NCBI RefSeq assembly: GCF_006539505.1
Contig: NZ_BJND01000046.1
Location: 20,106-84,105 of the forward strand
Direction of reading: 5' to 3'
Source of the DNA: Streptomyces spinoverrucosus
GTDB lineage: Bacteria > Actinomycetota > Actinomycetes > Streptomycetales > Streptomycetaceae
Length of the DNA: 64,000 nt
Positions 41,768 to 49,845 of this stretch are shown here, piece after piece (within the stretch, counting starts at the first letter, position 1; every line of letters begins with the position of its first letter). The position numbers and the translations under genes were made by a program. Below the pieces are notes generated by a model, which was given only the letters and a program-made list of their open reading frames with translations, was not told where the DNA came from and did not search any database.

Positions 41768-43207
41768 TCACCGGTCGAGGACCTGGCCCGCTGCGCGCAG
41801 GCCGGACTCGATGGCGCCGTCGACCCAGCCGCTCCACCCGAGGGCGATGTCGCTGGTGGCGAAGGAGAGACGGCCGACGGGGCGCTGGACGGCCCGCAGC
41901 GGACCCGTGAGCTGGCCGGGCCGCTTGTACGTCCAGCCGCCGCGGGCGTAGGGGTCGTTGCCCCAGTCGTGGCCCTTGACGGCGAGGACCTCGACGTCGG
42001 GCACCCAGCGCCGCAGCGAGGCCTGGATCTGCGCCCGGTCGGTCACCTTGAGTGCGGGGTCGGTGCTGAAGGCGAAGGCGAGGTGGCCCTCGGTGAGCCG
42101 CTGGGTGGGAACGATGTCGGCGATCCCCGGGTCGCCTTCCGCTCCGGAGGCGTAGAACAGGCCCTTCTCGGTGCGGAGATGGAGCCAGAGCTTCTTGGCC
42201 TGCGGGACGGCGACGGTCTGCTCGGCGAGGCCGCGGTGCTCCGCGGGCAGTCCGGGGGCGAAGGTGATGCGGTTCCACACGTTGACCGGTACGGCGACCA
42301 CGGCGAAGGGGGCGTGGAAGACCGCGCCGCTCCTGGTGGTGACGCGGACGTGGCTGCCGCGGTCCTCGACTCTGGAGACGGGCGCGTTCAGGCGCAGGTC
42401 CGCGTCCGCGTCTTCCAGCATGGCCTGGATGAACGCGGCCGTGCCGTGCACGAGGCGGGAGGAGGTGCCGCTGGAGAACGTGTCGAAGTTCCAGTCGGAC
42501 AGCGCCCACCACTGGGCCATCTGGGTCAGCGAGCCGCGGGCGGAGTCGCCGCCGGAGAGGCCGCCGAGATAGCCGGTGAGCCATTTCCGGTCCACCGGAG
42601 TGGGGTTCATCGCGTCGATCCGCTCGATCAGGGTCATCCGGTCGAGCGGGCGCACCAGGTCCTCACGGGCGAACGGGTCGAGAGGGCGCGGAAAGTACTG
42701 CTGGGAGCCGTCGAAGACCGGGGCGACGAGCTCGGCGAGCCGGCCGAAGCCCTCGGCGGGGGTGTAGGCGCGGGATCCCTGCTCGGCGGGGAAGTAGGCC
42801 ACGTCCGGGGCCTCGTCGGTGGTGCGCTGCAGGCCGTAGTGCAGCAGTTCCTTCCAGGCGTGCGGATGCCCCTCGTCGAACCAGGCGCCGCCCATTTCGA
42901 CCCGCTCGCCGGCGAAGTCGGCGGTGTAGGTGCGGCCGCCGATACGGCGCTGGGCCTCCAGGATCAGCGGCCGCAGCCCGTTGCGGCGCAGTTCGCGGGC
43001 GGCGGCGACGCCGGCGAAACCGGCGCCGATGACGATGACGTCGTGGCCGCCGCCGGCGTCCGCGGACTCCGCGGCGGCGGCGTGGCTCACGCCGGTCGCG
43101 CCGAGCAGTGCGGTCAGGCTCGCGGCCTTGAGTACGGTACGTCGTCCGGTTCCGCGGGCTGCGGCCTCGGGTATCGCAGGGTCACCGGGACGGGTGTCGG
43201 GGCTCAC
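41768..43207 (-). CDS. flavin monoamine oxidase family protein
   Basis: A 479-residue FAD enzyme. A twin-arginine-like start (GRRTVLKAASLTALLGATG) precedes DVIVIGAGFAGVAAARELR (dinucleotide loop), LILEAQRRIGGRTYT and MGGAWFDEGHPHAW. The C-terminal amine oxidase region (WSGWVDGAIESGLRAA) is present. It would oxidise an amine to an imine. GTG 43207 has AAGGAG 5 bases upstream and marks the start; the long open frame before it is noise. The gene lies between imine reductase and P450, so an imine made here could be reduced by its neighbour. Confidence 0.87.
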   Translation of the reverse strand: MSPDTRPGDPAIPEAAARGTGRRTVLKAASLTALLGATGVSHAAAAESADAGGGHDVIVIGAGFAGVAAARELRRNGLRPLILEAQRRIGGRTYTADFAGERVEMGGAWFDEGHPHAWKELLHYGLQRTTDEAPDVAYFPAEQGSRAYTPAEGFGRLAELVAPVFDGSQQYFPRPLDPFAREDLVRPLDRMTLIERIDAMNPTPVDRKWLTGYLGGLSGGDSARGSLTQMAQWWALSDWNFDTFSSGTSSRLVHGTAAFIQAMLEDADADLRLNAPVSRVEDRGSHVRVTTRSGAVFHAPFAVVAVPVNVWNRITFAPGLPAEHRGLAEQTVAVPQAKKLWLHLRTEKGLFYASGAEGDPGIADIVPTQRLTEGHLAFAFSTDPALKVTDRAQIQASLRRWVPDVEVLAVKGHDWGNDPYARGGWTYKRPGQLTGPLRAVQRPVGRLSFATSDIALGWSGWVDGAIESGLRAAGQVLDR

Positions 43208-43245
43208 GGTGTCTCCTTGAAGGTTCGGGTACGGGCGGGCGCGGC

Positions 43246-44145
43246 TCACGCCGATGGATTGCGCAGTTCCTCGATGAGGCTCGACAGGCTGTCGGAGCCG
43301 TGGCCGCGCGCGACCCGGCGTTCGATGAGGGCCTGGACGGGAAGCAGCAGCTCCGGGCTGACCCCCTGGGAGCGGGAGGCGCTCACCAGGTGGGCGATGG
43401 CTTCCCTGTTGACGTTGAGCGTGGAGATCTCGGTGGCGTACTCCTTGCGGTCCACCTCTTGCGCCAGCCGGGGCAGGTAGGGCACGGCCACGTGGTTGAG
43501 CCAGGCGGTGGCGTACGGCAGGAACGCCTCGGCGGTGACACCTTCGGTGCCGACGAGTGCCAGGGCATGGATGTTGCCGGCGACGGTCGACCAGAGGATG
43601 CCGAGCAGGGCGGAGTCGTAGATCGAGGGAAGCCCGGTGTCCTCGCCGAGGTAGGTGGTCGCGCCGCCCAGGGCGCGCAGGGTCTGCTCGTGCGCGGAGT
43701 AGGCGCCGGACGAGCCGCCGTAGAAGATGAGCGCCTGAGGCTGTCCGACCAGCGGCGGGATCGCCATGATGGCACCGTCGAGGTAGTCGATGCCGTGCCG
43801 CTGCGCCCAGGCGGCCGTGGTGCGGGCCTCTTCGGGGGTGCTCGACGTCAGGTTGACGAGGACGCGGCCCTTGAGGTTCTCGGCCTCGGGTTCGAGGACC
43901 TGGTGCACCGCTTCGGCGTTGGACAGGCAGACGACCACGAGAGGGCCGGCCGAGACGGCCCGGCCGACGGTGTCGGCGCCGGTGGCGCCCTGGGCGGTGA
44001 GCGGCTCGGTCTTGCCGGGCGACCGGTTCCACACGGTGGTCGGGTGGCCCTGGGAGAGGAAGGCGTGGGCCAAGGCCGTGCCCATCATGCCCAGACCGAT
44101 CACGGTGACAGGTGTGCTGGTGGTCGAGGCGGGGTGGGTGCTCAT
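43246..44145 (-). CDS. NADPH-dependent imine reductase-like (6PGDH/HIBADH fold)
   Basis: A 299-residue protein. The Rossmann loop is VIGLGMMGTALAHAFL, and WNRSPGK follows the second strand as in NADPH-using imine reductases. The interdomain helix starts after GLPSIYDSALLG, placing Asp177 at the position of the catalytic Asp of IREDs; hydroxyisobutyrate dehydrogenases would have Lys there. The C-terminal helical domain is complete. A GGAGGA stretch precedes the ATG. It is between the flavin monooxygenase and amine oxidase genes. It probably makes a secondary or cyclic amine. Confidence 0.85.
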   Translation of the reverse strand: MSTHPASTTSTPVTVIGLGMMGTALAHAFLSQGHPTTVWNRSPGKTEPLTAQGATGADTVGRAVSAGPLVVVCLSNAEAVHQVLEPEAENLKGRVLVNLTSSTPEEARTTAAWAQRHGIDYLDGAIMAIPPLVGQPQALIFYGGSSGAYSAHEQTLRALGGATTYLGEDTGLPSIYDSALLGILWSTVAGNIHALALVGTEGVTAEAFLPYATAWLNHVAVPYLPRLAQEVDRKEYATEISTLNVNREAIAHLVSASRSQGVSPELLLPVQALIERRVARGHGSDSLSSLIEELRNPSA

Positions 44146-44242
44146 ACTGGGAAGTCCTCCGGCACAGCCGTGCGGCGGCGGCTGTGCGTGGTCGATACGA
44201 CGGTTCCTGGAGTGCCGTGCGAGCGGCCGGACCTGGGCGGTC

Positions 44243-45421
44243 CTACAGCAGTGGCGTGTCGGGGTCGAGGCCGAGCAGGACGCGCCCGTGCAGTTCGAGG
44301 TTGGTGCTCAGCAGCAGGAAGCCGTGCAGGGAGAAGCCCTCGACGTCCCGGAAGAAGCGCTGCAGGGGGACGCTGCGCTGGATGACCGAGGCCCCGCTGG
44401 TCCGGTAGAGGATCTCGACGGCCTCCTTGGCGAGCTGTATGGCGTAGGCGCCCTGGCCGCGGATGGTGGCCTTCTCCTCCGTGGTGGGCTGCTCGCCGGC
44501 GTCGGCGCGGTCCTGGAGGACCTTCAGCCACACCGCTTCGAGGGCCTGCGCGGCCGCGATCTTGTTGGCGGCCTCGGCCACCTTGATCTGGGTCAGCGGG
44601 TGTTCGGCCTGGTTCTCCCAGGAGGTGTAGGCGATGGCCCGGCCGGGGATCCGCTCGAGGAACAGTTCCAGCGCGCCCTGGGCGGTGCCGAGGAAGGTCG
44701 CGACGGTCTCCGCCATCACGAAGGCGAACAGTCCGTAGTTGCGGCCGTTGGCGCCGGTGTTGCTGCGGTCCGGTGTGGCGTTGAAGATCGCTTCGCCGAA
44801 GTCGACGACGCGGTGCGCCGGTACGAACACGTCCTTCGCGGTGCTGGTCGAGCTGCCGGTGGCGGACGCCGCGGAGGTGTGCCAGTCGTCGGCGATGGTG
44901 AACTCCGACATCGGCACGATGGCGATGACTTCGGCGTGCGTGCCGTCGGGGTTCTCCAGGATGGTGGCCGCGATGTTCCAGTCTGCGCCGCGGCAGCCGG
45001 TGTTGAAGCGCCAGCTGCCGTTGAGGACGTAACCGCCTTCGGTCGGTGTGAGCGTGCCGGTCGGCGTGAAGCCGCCGGAGACGCGTACCGAGGGCTGAGC
45101 GAAGATCTCCTCCTGGGCGCGGTCGGGGAACAGGGTCGCCAGCCAGGTGCTGGACACCCAGACCGACGCGACCCATCCCGTCGACGGGCAGCCGCGCGCG
45201 ATCTCCGCCAGGATCTTCGTCTGCTCGGCGACCGGCAGGTCGAGCCCGCCGAAGCGGCCGGGCGTGGCGATGCGGAACACTCCGGCCTTCTCCAGAAGGT
45301 CGATGTTCTCCTGCGGGATCCAGCGCTCTTCCTCGGCCTGCCGGCCGTTCTCGCGGAGCCTTGGAACGATGTCCTGGACGGCGTGCACGACGGAGTTGGC
45401 GTCGATGGCTGCGGTGGTCAC
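44243..45421 (-). CDS. group-D flavin-dependent monooxygenase (acyl-CoA dehydrogenase fold)
   Basis: A 392-residue protein with acyl-CoA dehydrogenase-like N-terminal helices (VPRLRENGRQAEEERWIP, GVFRIATPGRFGG), a middle beta domain (NGSWRFNTGCRGADWNIAAT) and a C-terminal helical domain. The lack of acyl-CoA dehydrogenase base motifs and similarity to HsaA-type hydroxylases place it among two-component FADH2 monooxygenases, which include aryl hydroxylases and amine N-hydroxylases such as VlmH. GTG 45421 has AAGGAG 5 bases upstream. The reduced flavin is probably supplied by the reductase at 51.1 kb. Confidence 0.83.
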   Translation of the reverse strand: MTTAAIDANSVVHAVQDIVPRLRENGRQAEEERWIPQENIDLLEKAGVFRIATPGRFGGLDLPVAEQTKILAEIARGCPSTGWVASVWVSSTWLATLFPDRAQEEIFAQPSVRVSGGFTPTGTLTPTEGGYVLNGSWRFNTGCRGADWNIAATILENPDGTHAEVIAIVPMSEFTIADDWHTSAASATGSSTSTAKDVFVPAHRVVDFGEAIFNATPDRSNTGANGRNYGLFAFVMAETVATFLGTAQGALELFLERIPGRAIAYTSWENQAEHPLTQIKVAEAANKIAAAQALEAVWLKVLQDRADAGEQPTTEEKATIRGQGAYAIQLAKEAVEILYRTSGASVIQRSVPLQRFFRDVEGFSLHGFLLLSTNLELHGRVLLGLDPDTPLL

Positions 45422-45622
45422 CACGTCTCCTTGTCCTGGGATGGCTTGGGGGGTCGCGATACGGGCGCCGCAGAGGCCGGCCGCACATGCGCCGTCCCGC
45501 GCCCTCGCGTCTCGGTGACGGCTTCCGCGTCGCCGGAGTGGGGATACGAGCACGCTAACGGGGCCTGCCGAACCGCCCGCGCATCGCGCGGTAACGGCCC
45601 GCCCATTGCCGTGGGTTCGGCC

Positions 45623-46468
45623 TCAGCCCGCGATGGCGGTGGCGGGCACCGCGGTGCTCAGGGCCCACGGGCGGTGGTCGATGCGCAGGCGCAGGGGCAG
45701 CAGCTGTTCGGGGCCGGCGGCGCTGAGGATCTGCGCCTGGAGACGCTGGAGTTCCGCCGAGGGCGCGAGGCCCAGTTCGCGCTTCAGGATGCGGTAGAGG
45801 TTCTGGTACGCCTGCAGGGCCTCGGCCCGGCGGCCGGAGCGGTGCAGCGCGGTGATGAGCTGGCCGTGGAACCATTCGTGCAGCGGGTGGCTGTTGACCA
45901 GCGACCGCAGTTCGGGGAGGAACTCCCGGTGCCGTCCGAGCCGGAGTTCGGTCTCCGCACGCAGTTCGAGGGCATGGATCTTCAGTTCTTCCAGCCGCGC
46001 CGCCTGACCGATGAGCACGTCGCCGGTGGGGAAATTGCTGAGCACCGGGCCACGCCACAGGGACAGGGCCTGCTTCAGATCACCGGCCGCCCGCTGCGGG
46101 TCGCCCTCGGCGAGATCCCCTTGGGCGCGCTGCACCAACCGCTCGAAGCGGCAGACGTCCACCTCGTCGTCCTCGACGTCGATGCGGTAGCCGGGCGCCT
46201 GGGTGGCGAGCAACTGGCGTTCGGCCGCGGTCACTTGCATGTCGGTGAGCATGCGCCGTGCGTGGTAGATGTGCGTCTGCAGGGTCCGGGTGGCGCCGGC
46301 GGGGGCGTCCTCGCCCCACAGCTCCCTGATGAGGGTGCCGGTCGCCACCGCCTCGCGGGGCTGCAGCGCCAGCACGGTCAGGAGCCGGCAGAGTTTCGGC
46401 GCGTTGGGGGCGAAGGTCCGGCCGTCGTCGGTGGTTATCTCGAAAGGGCCTAGCAGGCTGATCTGCAC
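45623..46468 (-). CDS. SARP-family transcriptional activator
   Basis: A 281-residue regulator of the small SARP class. The N-terminal winged helix (MQISLLGPFEITTDDG to LIRELWGEDAPAGATRTLQT) and the bacterial transcriptional activation domain (YRIDVEDDEVDVCRFERLV, LWRGPVLSNF, HPLHEWFHGQLI) fill the whole protein. GTG 46468 has GGAG upstream; residues before it do not belong to the family. It lies upstream of, and in line with, the tailoring operon it probably activates. No TTA codon. Confidence 0.9.
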   Translation of the reverse strand: MQISLLGPFEITTDDGRTFAPNAPKLCRLLTVLALQPREAVATGTLIRELWGEDAPAGATRTLQTHIYHARRMLTDMQVTAAERQLLATQAPGYRIDVEDDEVDVCRFERLVQRAQGDLAEGDPQRAAGDLKQALSLWRGPVLSNFPTGDVLIGQAARLEELKIHALELRAETELRLGRHREFLPELRSLVNSHPLHEWFHGQLITALHRSGRRAEALQAYQNLYRILKRELGLAPSAELQRLQAQILSAAGPEQLLPLRLRIDHRPWALSTAVPATAIAG

Positions 46469-46619
46469 TACGAACACTCCTCGTTCCGGGCCGTTCCGCG
46501 GCTCGTGTGGGGGCTTCGGCGCGAATACCACGACCCTAGGAACCAGACATGGGTAAGGCGCTGTGATGGCACCGAGAGTGTCAACTTACCGGACAGTAAT
46601 AAGGTTTCTGTGTCCGATG
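46469..46619 (-). promoter_or_regulatory. SARP gene promoter region
   Basis: A 151-bp non-coding gap. On the minus strand TAGGGT (46538-46533) is a plausible -10 box about 65 bases before the start. A separate TTGACA (46584-46579) lies further upstream, too far to pair with it. GGACA (46591-46595) and TGTCC (46611-46615) form a spaced dyad. The region is notably AT-richer than its surroundings. Confidence 0.35.
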
Positions 46620-47780
46620 TCATAGACCGACGGCGGTCCGCATCGGCCAGGCGGCGATGCAGTGGGCGACCGACGCCAGGGTGACGTGCCGGTGCCACCC
46701 CGGGAAGGAGCGCCCGGCGAAGTCCCTCATGCCCACGCCCTCCGAGATGGTGTCGAAGTCCCGCGCCACGACGTCCGGCAGCCGGGTGAGAGCGAGAACG
46801 GGGGCGAGCGAGACGGCCGGGGAGCCCGTCAGCCAGAGCCGGCCGCCGGAACGCCCGTCCCTGGGCCACTCGCCCACCAGCAGCAGCTTCGTGTCCCCGT
46901 GCGACGACGGCCGGCGCGGCCCGACGACAGGGATGGCCGCGGCCAGAGTCGGACCGTCACCCGGATCCACCGCCCGCCACAGCCGGGTCAGGTTCGTCGC
47001 GAGTTCGCCCGCGGTGCGCTCCCGCCCCCCGTACATGGGCAGCTTCCGGGTGTCCAGGCGCAGGTGCTCGTCCGGGTCGACGCGCACGAGGAAGGGCAGG
47101 CCGAGGGAACCGAGATGACGGGCCAGCCCCACGGCGTCGGCGAGTTGTGCGTCCACCACCACGGGGACGCGGGGGACCTCACCGGCGGCCACGGTGTCGG
47201 CCACCACTCCGCGGACGCACTCGTCGAGGGTGCTCGCGGCGGCCCCCGACGGGATGCTGGACCGCTGACGTAGCGGCGTGCGCATCCAGCGTTCGGAGAG
47301 CACCAGACGCCAGCCGACCGGAAGGGCGCAGCGGCTGGAGGCCAGCCATGCGCCGACGGCCTGCTGGCCGCTGACGGCCTGGCCCAGCTGCGGCAGATAG
47401 TGCTCGTCGACACCTATCGTGTGACTACCGGCCTTGGGGATCATGGTCGGCCTGATCACCCATGCCTGCGGGTCGAAGGCCTCGTGCACACACCGGGCGA
47501 GCGCGTGGCGCACCGGCATCCAGTCCCACGACGACTCGGTGATGAAGTGATGGACGCTCTGCCGCGCCGCGGCGCCCTCGAACTGTGCGGCGACATTGCG
47601 CAGGGTCTTGCGTCCCGGCAGGACGAGCAGGCCGCAGACGTACTGCTGGGCCTTGTGACGCTGCTCCCTGCGGCGCAGGGAGGCGAACAGCAGTGCGGCG
47701 AACTCGTCGCAGAATCGCTGGGACGACGGAGGCGTCAACACACCCCCGTCGCATGTTCGTTGAGACAGTGTTCCGTCCAT
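46620..47780 (-). CDS. IS701-like DDE transposase homologue, probably inactive
   Basis: A 386-residue protein of IS701/DDE_5 type, full length: helical N-terminus (YVCGLLVLPGRKTLRNVAAQ), then the RNase H-like core. In active members the first catalytic Asp is in WVIDDT or similar; here the segment reads WVIRPTMIPKAG, so that Asp is replaced. The second Asp region (VVVDAQLADAVGLARHL) is kept. I see no terminal inverted repeats. It sits alone between a SARP and a gamma-butyrolactone receptor gene. Such single full-length homologues recur in streptomycete clusters and may have a non-transposing role. Not shown here. Confidence 0.75.
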   Translation of the reverse strand: MDGTLSQRTCDGGVLTPPSSQRFCDEFAALLFASLRRREQRHKAQQYVCGLLVLPGRKTLRNVAAQFEGAAARQSVHHFITESSWDWMPVRHALARCVHEAFDPQAWVIRPTMIPKAGSHTIGVDEHYLPQLGQAVSGQQAVGAWLASSRCALPVGWRLVLSERWMRTPLRQRSSIPSGAAASTLDECVRGVVADTVAAGEVPRVPVVVDAQLADAVGLARHLGSLGLPFLVRVDPDEHLRLDTRKLPMYGGRERTAGELATNLTRLWRAVDPGDGPTLAAAIPVVGPRRPSSHGDTKLLLVGEWPRDGRSGGRLWLTGSPAVSLAPVLALTRLPDVVARDFDTISEGVGMRDFAGRSFPGWHRHVTLASVAHCIAAWPMRTAVGL

Positions 47781-47800
47781 CCATCCCCCTGTTGTGGACG

Positions 47801-47822
47801 GCGGCCGCAGCGCTGCGGCCGC
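47801..47822. repeat. 22-bp perfect palindrome
   Basis: GCGGCCGCAG-CG-CTGCGGCCGC is fully self-complementary over 22 bp. It lies 20 bases upstream of the IS701-like start, in the 287-bp gap before the TetR gene. It could be an operator, a cruciform or the terminator of the TetR transcript, which runs toward it. The rest of the gap (47823-48067) shows no gene. Confidence 0.6.
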
Positions 47823-48067
47823 ACTTCCGGTCTCCTGCCGGCCTCCCGCCGTTCATCGCAAAGCGGCCGGTCATCCGGTTCCCGTGCACCTCCACCCCAG
47901 GCCGCGACTCAGCCTCTGGTCAGGCAAAACGTGGCCACCATAGGGCGGTTCGGCAGGGAACTCGTCGAACCGGACCCTGCGCCACCGGGTAAAGAGATCC
48001 AAAAGAACCGGACGCACAGCATCTTAGGCAAAGGGCGGATCGGGTCCACCCTGAATTCGCCGATGTG

Positions 48068-48709
48068 CTACTCGACCTCGGAGTGCGCCGTCTGCAGAAG
48101 GCGTTCGGCCCGGTAGGGGGAGGTGTCCAGCCTCGCCAGCACTCCGCTGGAGGCGATGTTGGGCAGGATCAGCGCGAACAGGCTGGAGATCTCCTCGGAC
48201 AGGGTCCGCTCCGGCAGCACCTCCGTGACCAGCTGCACGCCGGTCCAGGCACCCACGAGCAGCCGCGCGATCTCGTCGGGATCCACATGGGGCAGCAACT
48301 CCCCTTTGTCCCGGGCCTCGACGAGCAGGCCGTGCCCCACTTCGATCCAGTCCGGCCAGCGGGTGCCGAACAGGCGGCGCGACACCGGGTCGACCGACAG
48401 CCTTATCGAGGCACGCAGGATGGGCTCACGCGGCACACGGTGGGCGAGGAGCAGGGCGATGTCCACCCACTCCTGCAACTTGAAGGCCTGGGGGCGCACT
48501 CCTTCCAGAGTGACGGCCTCGTCGAGCACCGCGCGTGCCAGCTGCTCCTTGGTGGTGAAGTGGAAGTACAGGCCGCCCCGGGTGACATCGATGCGCGCCA
48601 GCAGCGCGCCGATGGTGGTCGCCTCGTAACCCACCTCGTTGAACAGCTCGGAGGCCGCATCCAGGATCGCCCTGCGTGTACGGACCGCGCGTTCCTGCTT
48701 CGCCAACAT
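48068..48709 (-). CDS. gamma-butyrolactone receptor-type TetR regulator (ScbR/ArpA family)
   Basis: A 213-residue TetR protein. The N-terminal start KQERAVRTRRAILDAASELF and NEVGYEATTIGALLARIDVTRGGLYFHFTTKEQLA are the hallmarks of the ArpA/ScbR/BarA receptor family, and the ligand domain has the expected length. It should repress the divergent afsA-like gene and cluster regulators until a butyrolactone binds. It is divergent from afsA across 118 bases that contain two palindromes. Confidence 0.93.
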   Translation of the reverse strand: MLAKQERAVRTRRAILDAASELFNEVGYEATTIGALLARIDVTRGGLYFHFTTKEQLARAVLDEAVTLEGVRPQAFKLQEWVDIALLLAHRVPREPILRASIRLSVDPVSRRLFGTRWPDWIEVGHGLLVEARDKGELLPHVDPDEIARLLVGAWTGVQLVTEVLPERTLSEEISSLFALILPNIASSGVLARLDTSPYRAERLLQTAHSEVE

Positions 48710-48733
48710 GCCCTCCAGGCCAAATTTTTACCA

Positions 48734-48782
48734 GTACTTGAAGTACATTTGTTCGTGACCGAAAACCGGCCGGAAGGCCGGT
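48734..48782. promoter_or_regulatory. Autoregulatory-element-like palindromes between TetR and afsA
   Basis: Two dyads occupy the 118-bp divergent promoter. GTACTT-G-AAGTAC lies at 48734-48746; ACCGGCC-GGAA-GGCCGGT lies at 48765-48782, preceded by AAA and followed by ACTTT. The second fits the A/T-flanked ACCGG...CCGGT style of receptor (ARE) sites. Their position suits repression of both divergent genes. Binding is inferred. Confidence 0.55.
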
Positions 48783-48827
48783 ACTTTACAGGAAAACAAA
48801 TGCTTCGCGCATGGACCTGGGGGAACC

Positions 48828-49739
48828 TTGCACAAGTGCTGTGAACAGCGTCAGCCTGCCCTGGAGTGGACGGAACGCATACGCGCCTACACCCACCTGC
48901 GGCACGACTCATCGGTGCTCATCACCGGCTGGAACCGGATCCCCGACCGCCGCTTCCACCTGACCGCCCGCTGGCCGGCGTCCCACGAGAAGTGGCCGTA
49001 CGACCCTCGGCTGCTGACACAGACCATCAGGCAGAGCGGGTTGATCGTGGGGCACGCCGAACGGGGGGTCCCGCTCACCCATCCCACCCTGCTGCACCAT
49101 CTCAACTTCACCATCGCGCCGGGTTTCCGCGTGCCGCCCGGCGACAGCCCGGAGCTGGACATCGAAGTCGTCGTGACGGACGGGCCGGGTGCCAGGCCCA
49201 CGCGCAACAGCCTGGCCGTCGACATCAGCATCGCCCACCAGGGCGAGACCGTGGTCCGTGCGGACTCGGTCTTCGGCTGGGTGTCACCGGCCGCCTACCG
49301 GCGGCTGCGCGGGGATCACCTCTCCGTCGACTGGGGCCAGTGGCCCGTACCGCAGCCCGTCGAGCCGGCCACGGTCGGGCGGCCCACCGTGGACGAAGTG
49401 GTCCTCGCCGCCACGGACGAGCCGCTGCGCTGGCAGTTGCGCTACGACGTCGACAACCGGCTGCTCTTCGATCACCCGGTGGACCACGTGCCCGGGCTGG
49501 CACTCCTGGAGGGCGCCCAGCAGGCCGCCCACGCCGCGCTGGCACCGGCGAGCTTCGAGCCCACCGGGGTCGCGGTCACCTACCAGCAGTACGTCGAGTT
49601 CCACCAGCCGTGCTGGATCGTGGCCGAGCCGAAGCCTGCACGTGGGCACAGGCCCCTTCGAGAACTCGCCGTCGCCGTGTCGGGCGTTCAGGAGGGCAGG
49701 CCCGCCTTCCAGGCCGAGTTCCACGGCCTGGCGGGATAG
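48828..49739 (+). CDS. AfsA-type gamma-butyrolactone biosynthesis protein
   Basis: A 303-residue protein with two AfsA hotdog repeats. The first is around LLTQTIRQSGLIVGHAERGVPL and LHHLNFTI; the second around LRYDVDNRLLFDHPVDHVPG and LLEGAQQAAHAALAP. AfsA condenses a beta-ketoacyl-ACP with dihydroxyacetone phosphate to start butyrolactone signal synthesis. The likely start is TTG 48828, which has GGGGGA 3 bases upstream; no ATG or GTG is in frame nearby. It is divergent from its cognate receptor gene and convergent with an SDR that could perform the later keto-reduction. Confidence 0.92.
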   Translation: MHKCCEQRQPALEWTERIRAYTHLRHDSSVLITGWNRIPDRRFHLTARWPASHEKWPYDPRLLTQTIRQSGLIVGHAERGVPLTHPTLLHHLNFTIAPGFRVPPGDSPELDIEVVVTDGPGARPTRNSLAVDISIAHQGETVVRADSVFGWVSPAAYRRLRGDHLSVDWGQWPVPQPVEPATVGRPTVDEVVLAATDEPLRWQLRYDVDNRLLFDHPVDHVPGLALLEGAQQAAHAALAPASFEPTGVAVTYQQYVEFHQPCWIVAEPKPARGHRPLRELAVAVSGVQEGRPAFQAEFHGLAG

Positions 49740-49751
49740 CAGGCGCGCCAA

Positions 49752-49797
49752 GCGGGCCGGGCCCGGGCGGTGGAACACCTGCCCGGGCCCGGCCCGC
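49752..49797. terminator. Long GC terminator between afsA and SDR
   Basis: A 17-bp perfect stem (49752-49768 with 49781-49797) is extended by GGTG/CACC across a GAA loop with one bulged T. It begins 12 bases after the afsA-like stop and can serve both convergent genes. Confidence 0.8.
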
Positions 49798-49810
49798 GGG
49801 CTGTCATGTC

Positions 49811-49845
49811 ACGTCATTGGTGCACGTCATTGGTGCACGTCATTG
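49811..49845. repeat. 13-bp tandem repeat at the SDR stop codon
   Basis: ACGTCATTGGTGC is repeated twice (49811-49823, 49824-49836), followed by a partial third copy ACGTCATTG (49837-49845) that overlaps the SDR stop codon. The repeat therefore touches the last SDR codons and may show that the gene end was duplicated. Confidence 0.8.

Noticed and set aside
46620..47780. Complete mobile IS701 element
   Set aside because: No terminal inverted repeats or target duplication were seen in the flanks, and the first catalytic Asp is replaced.
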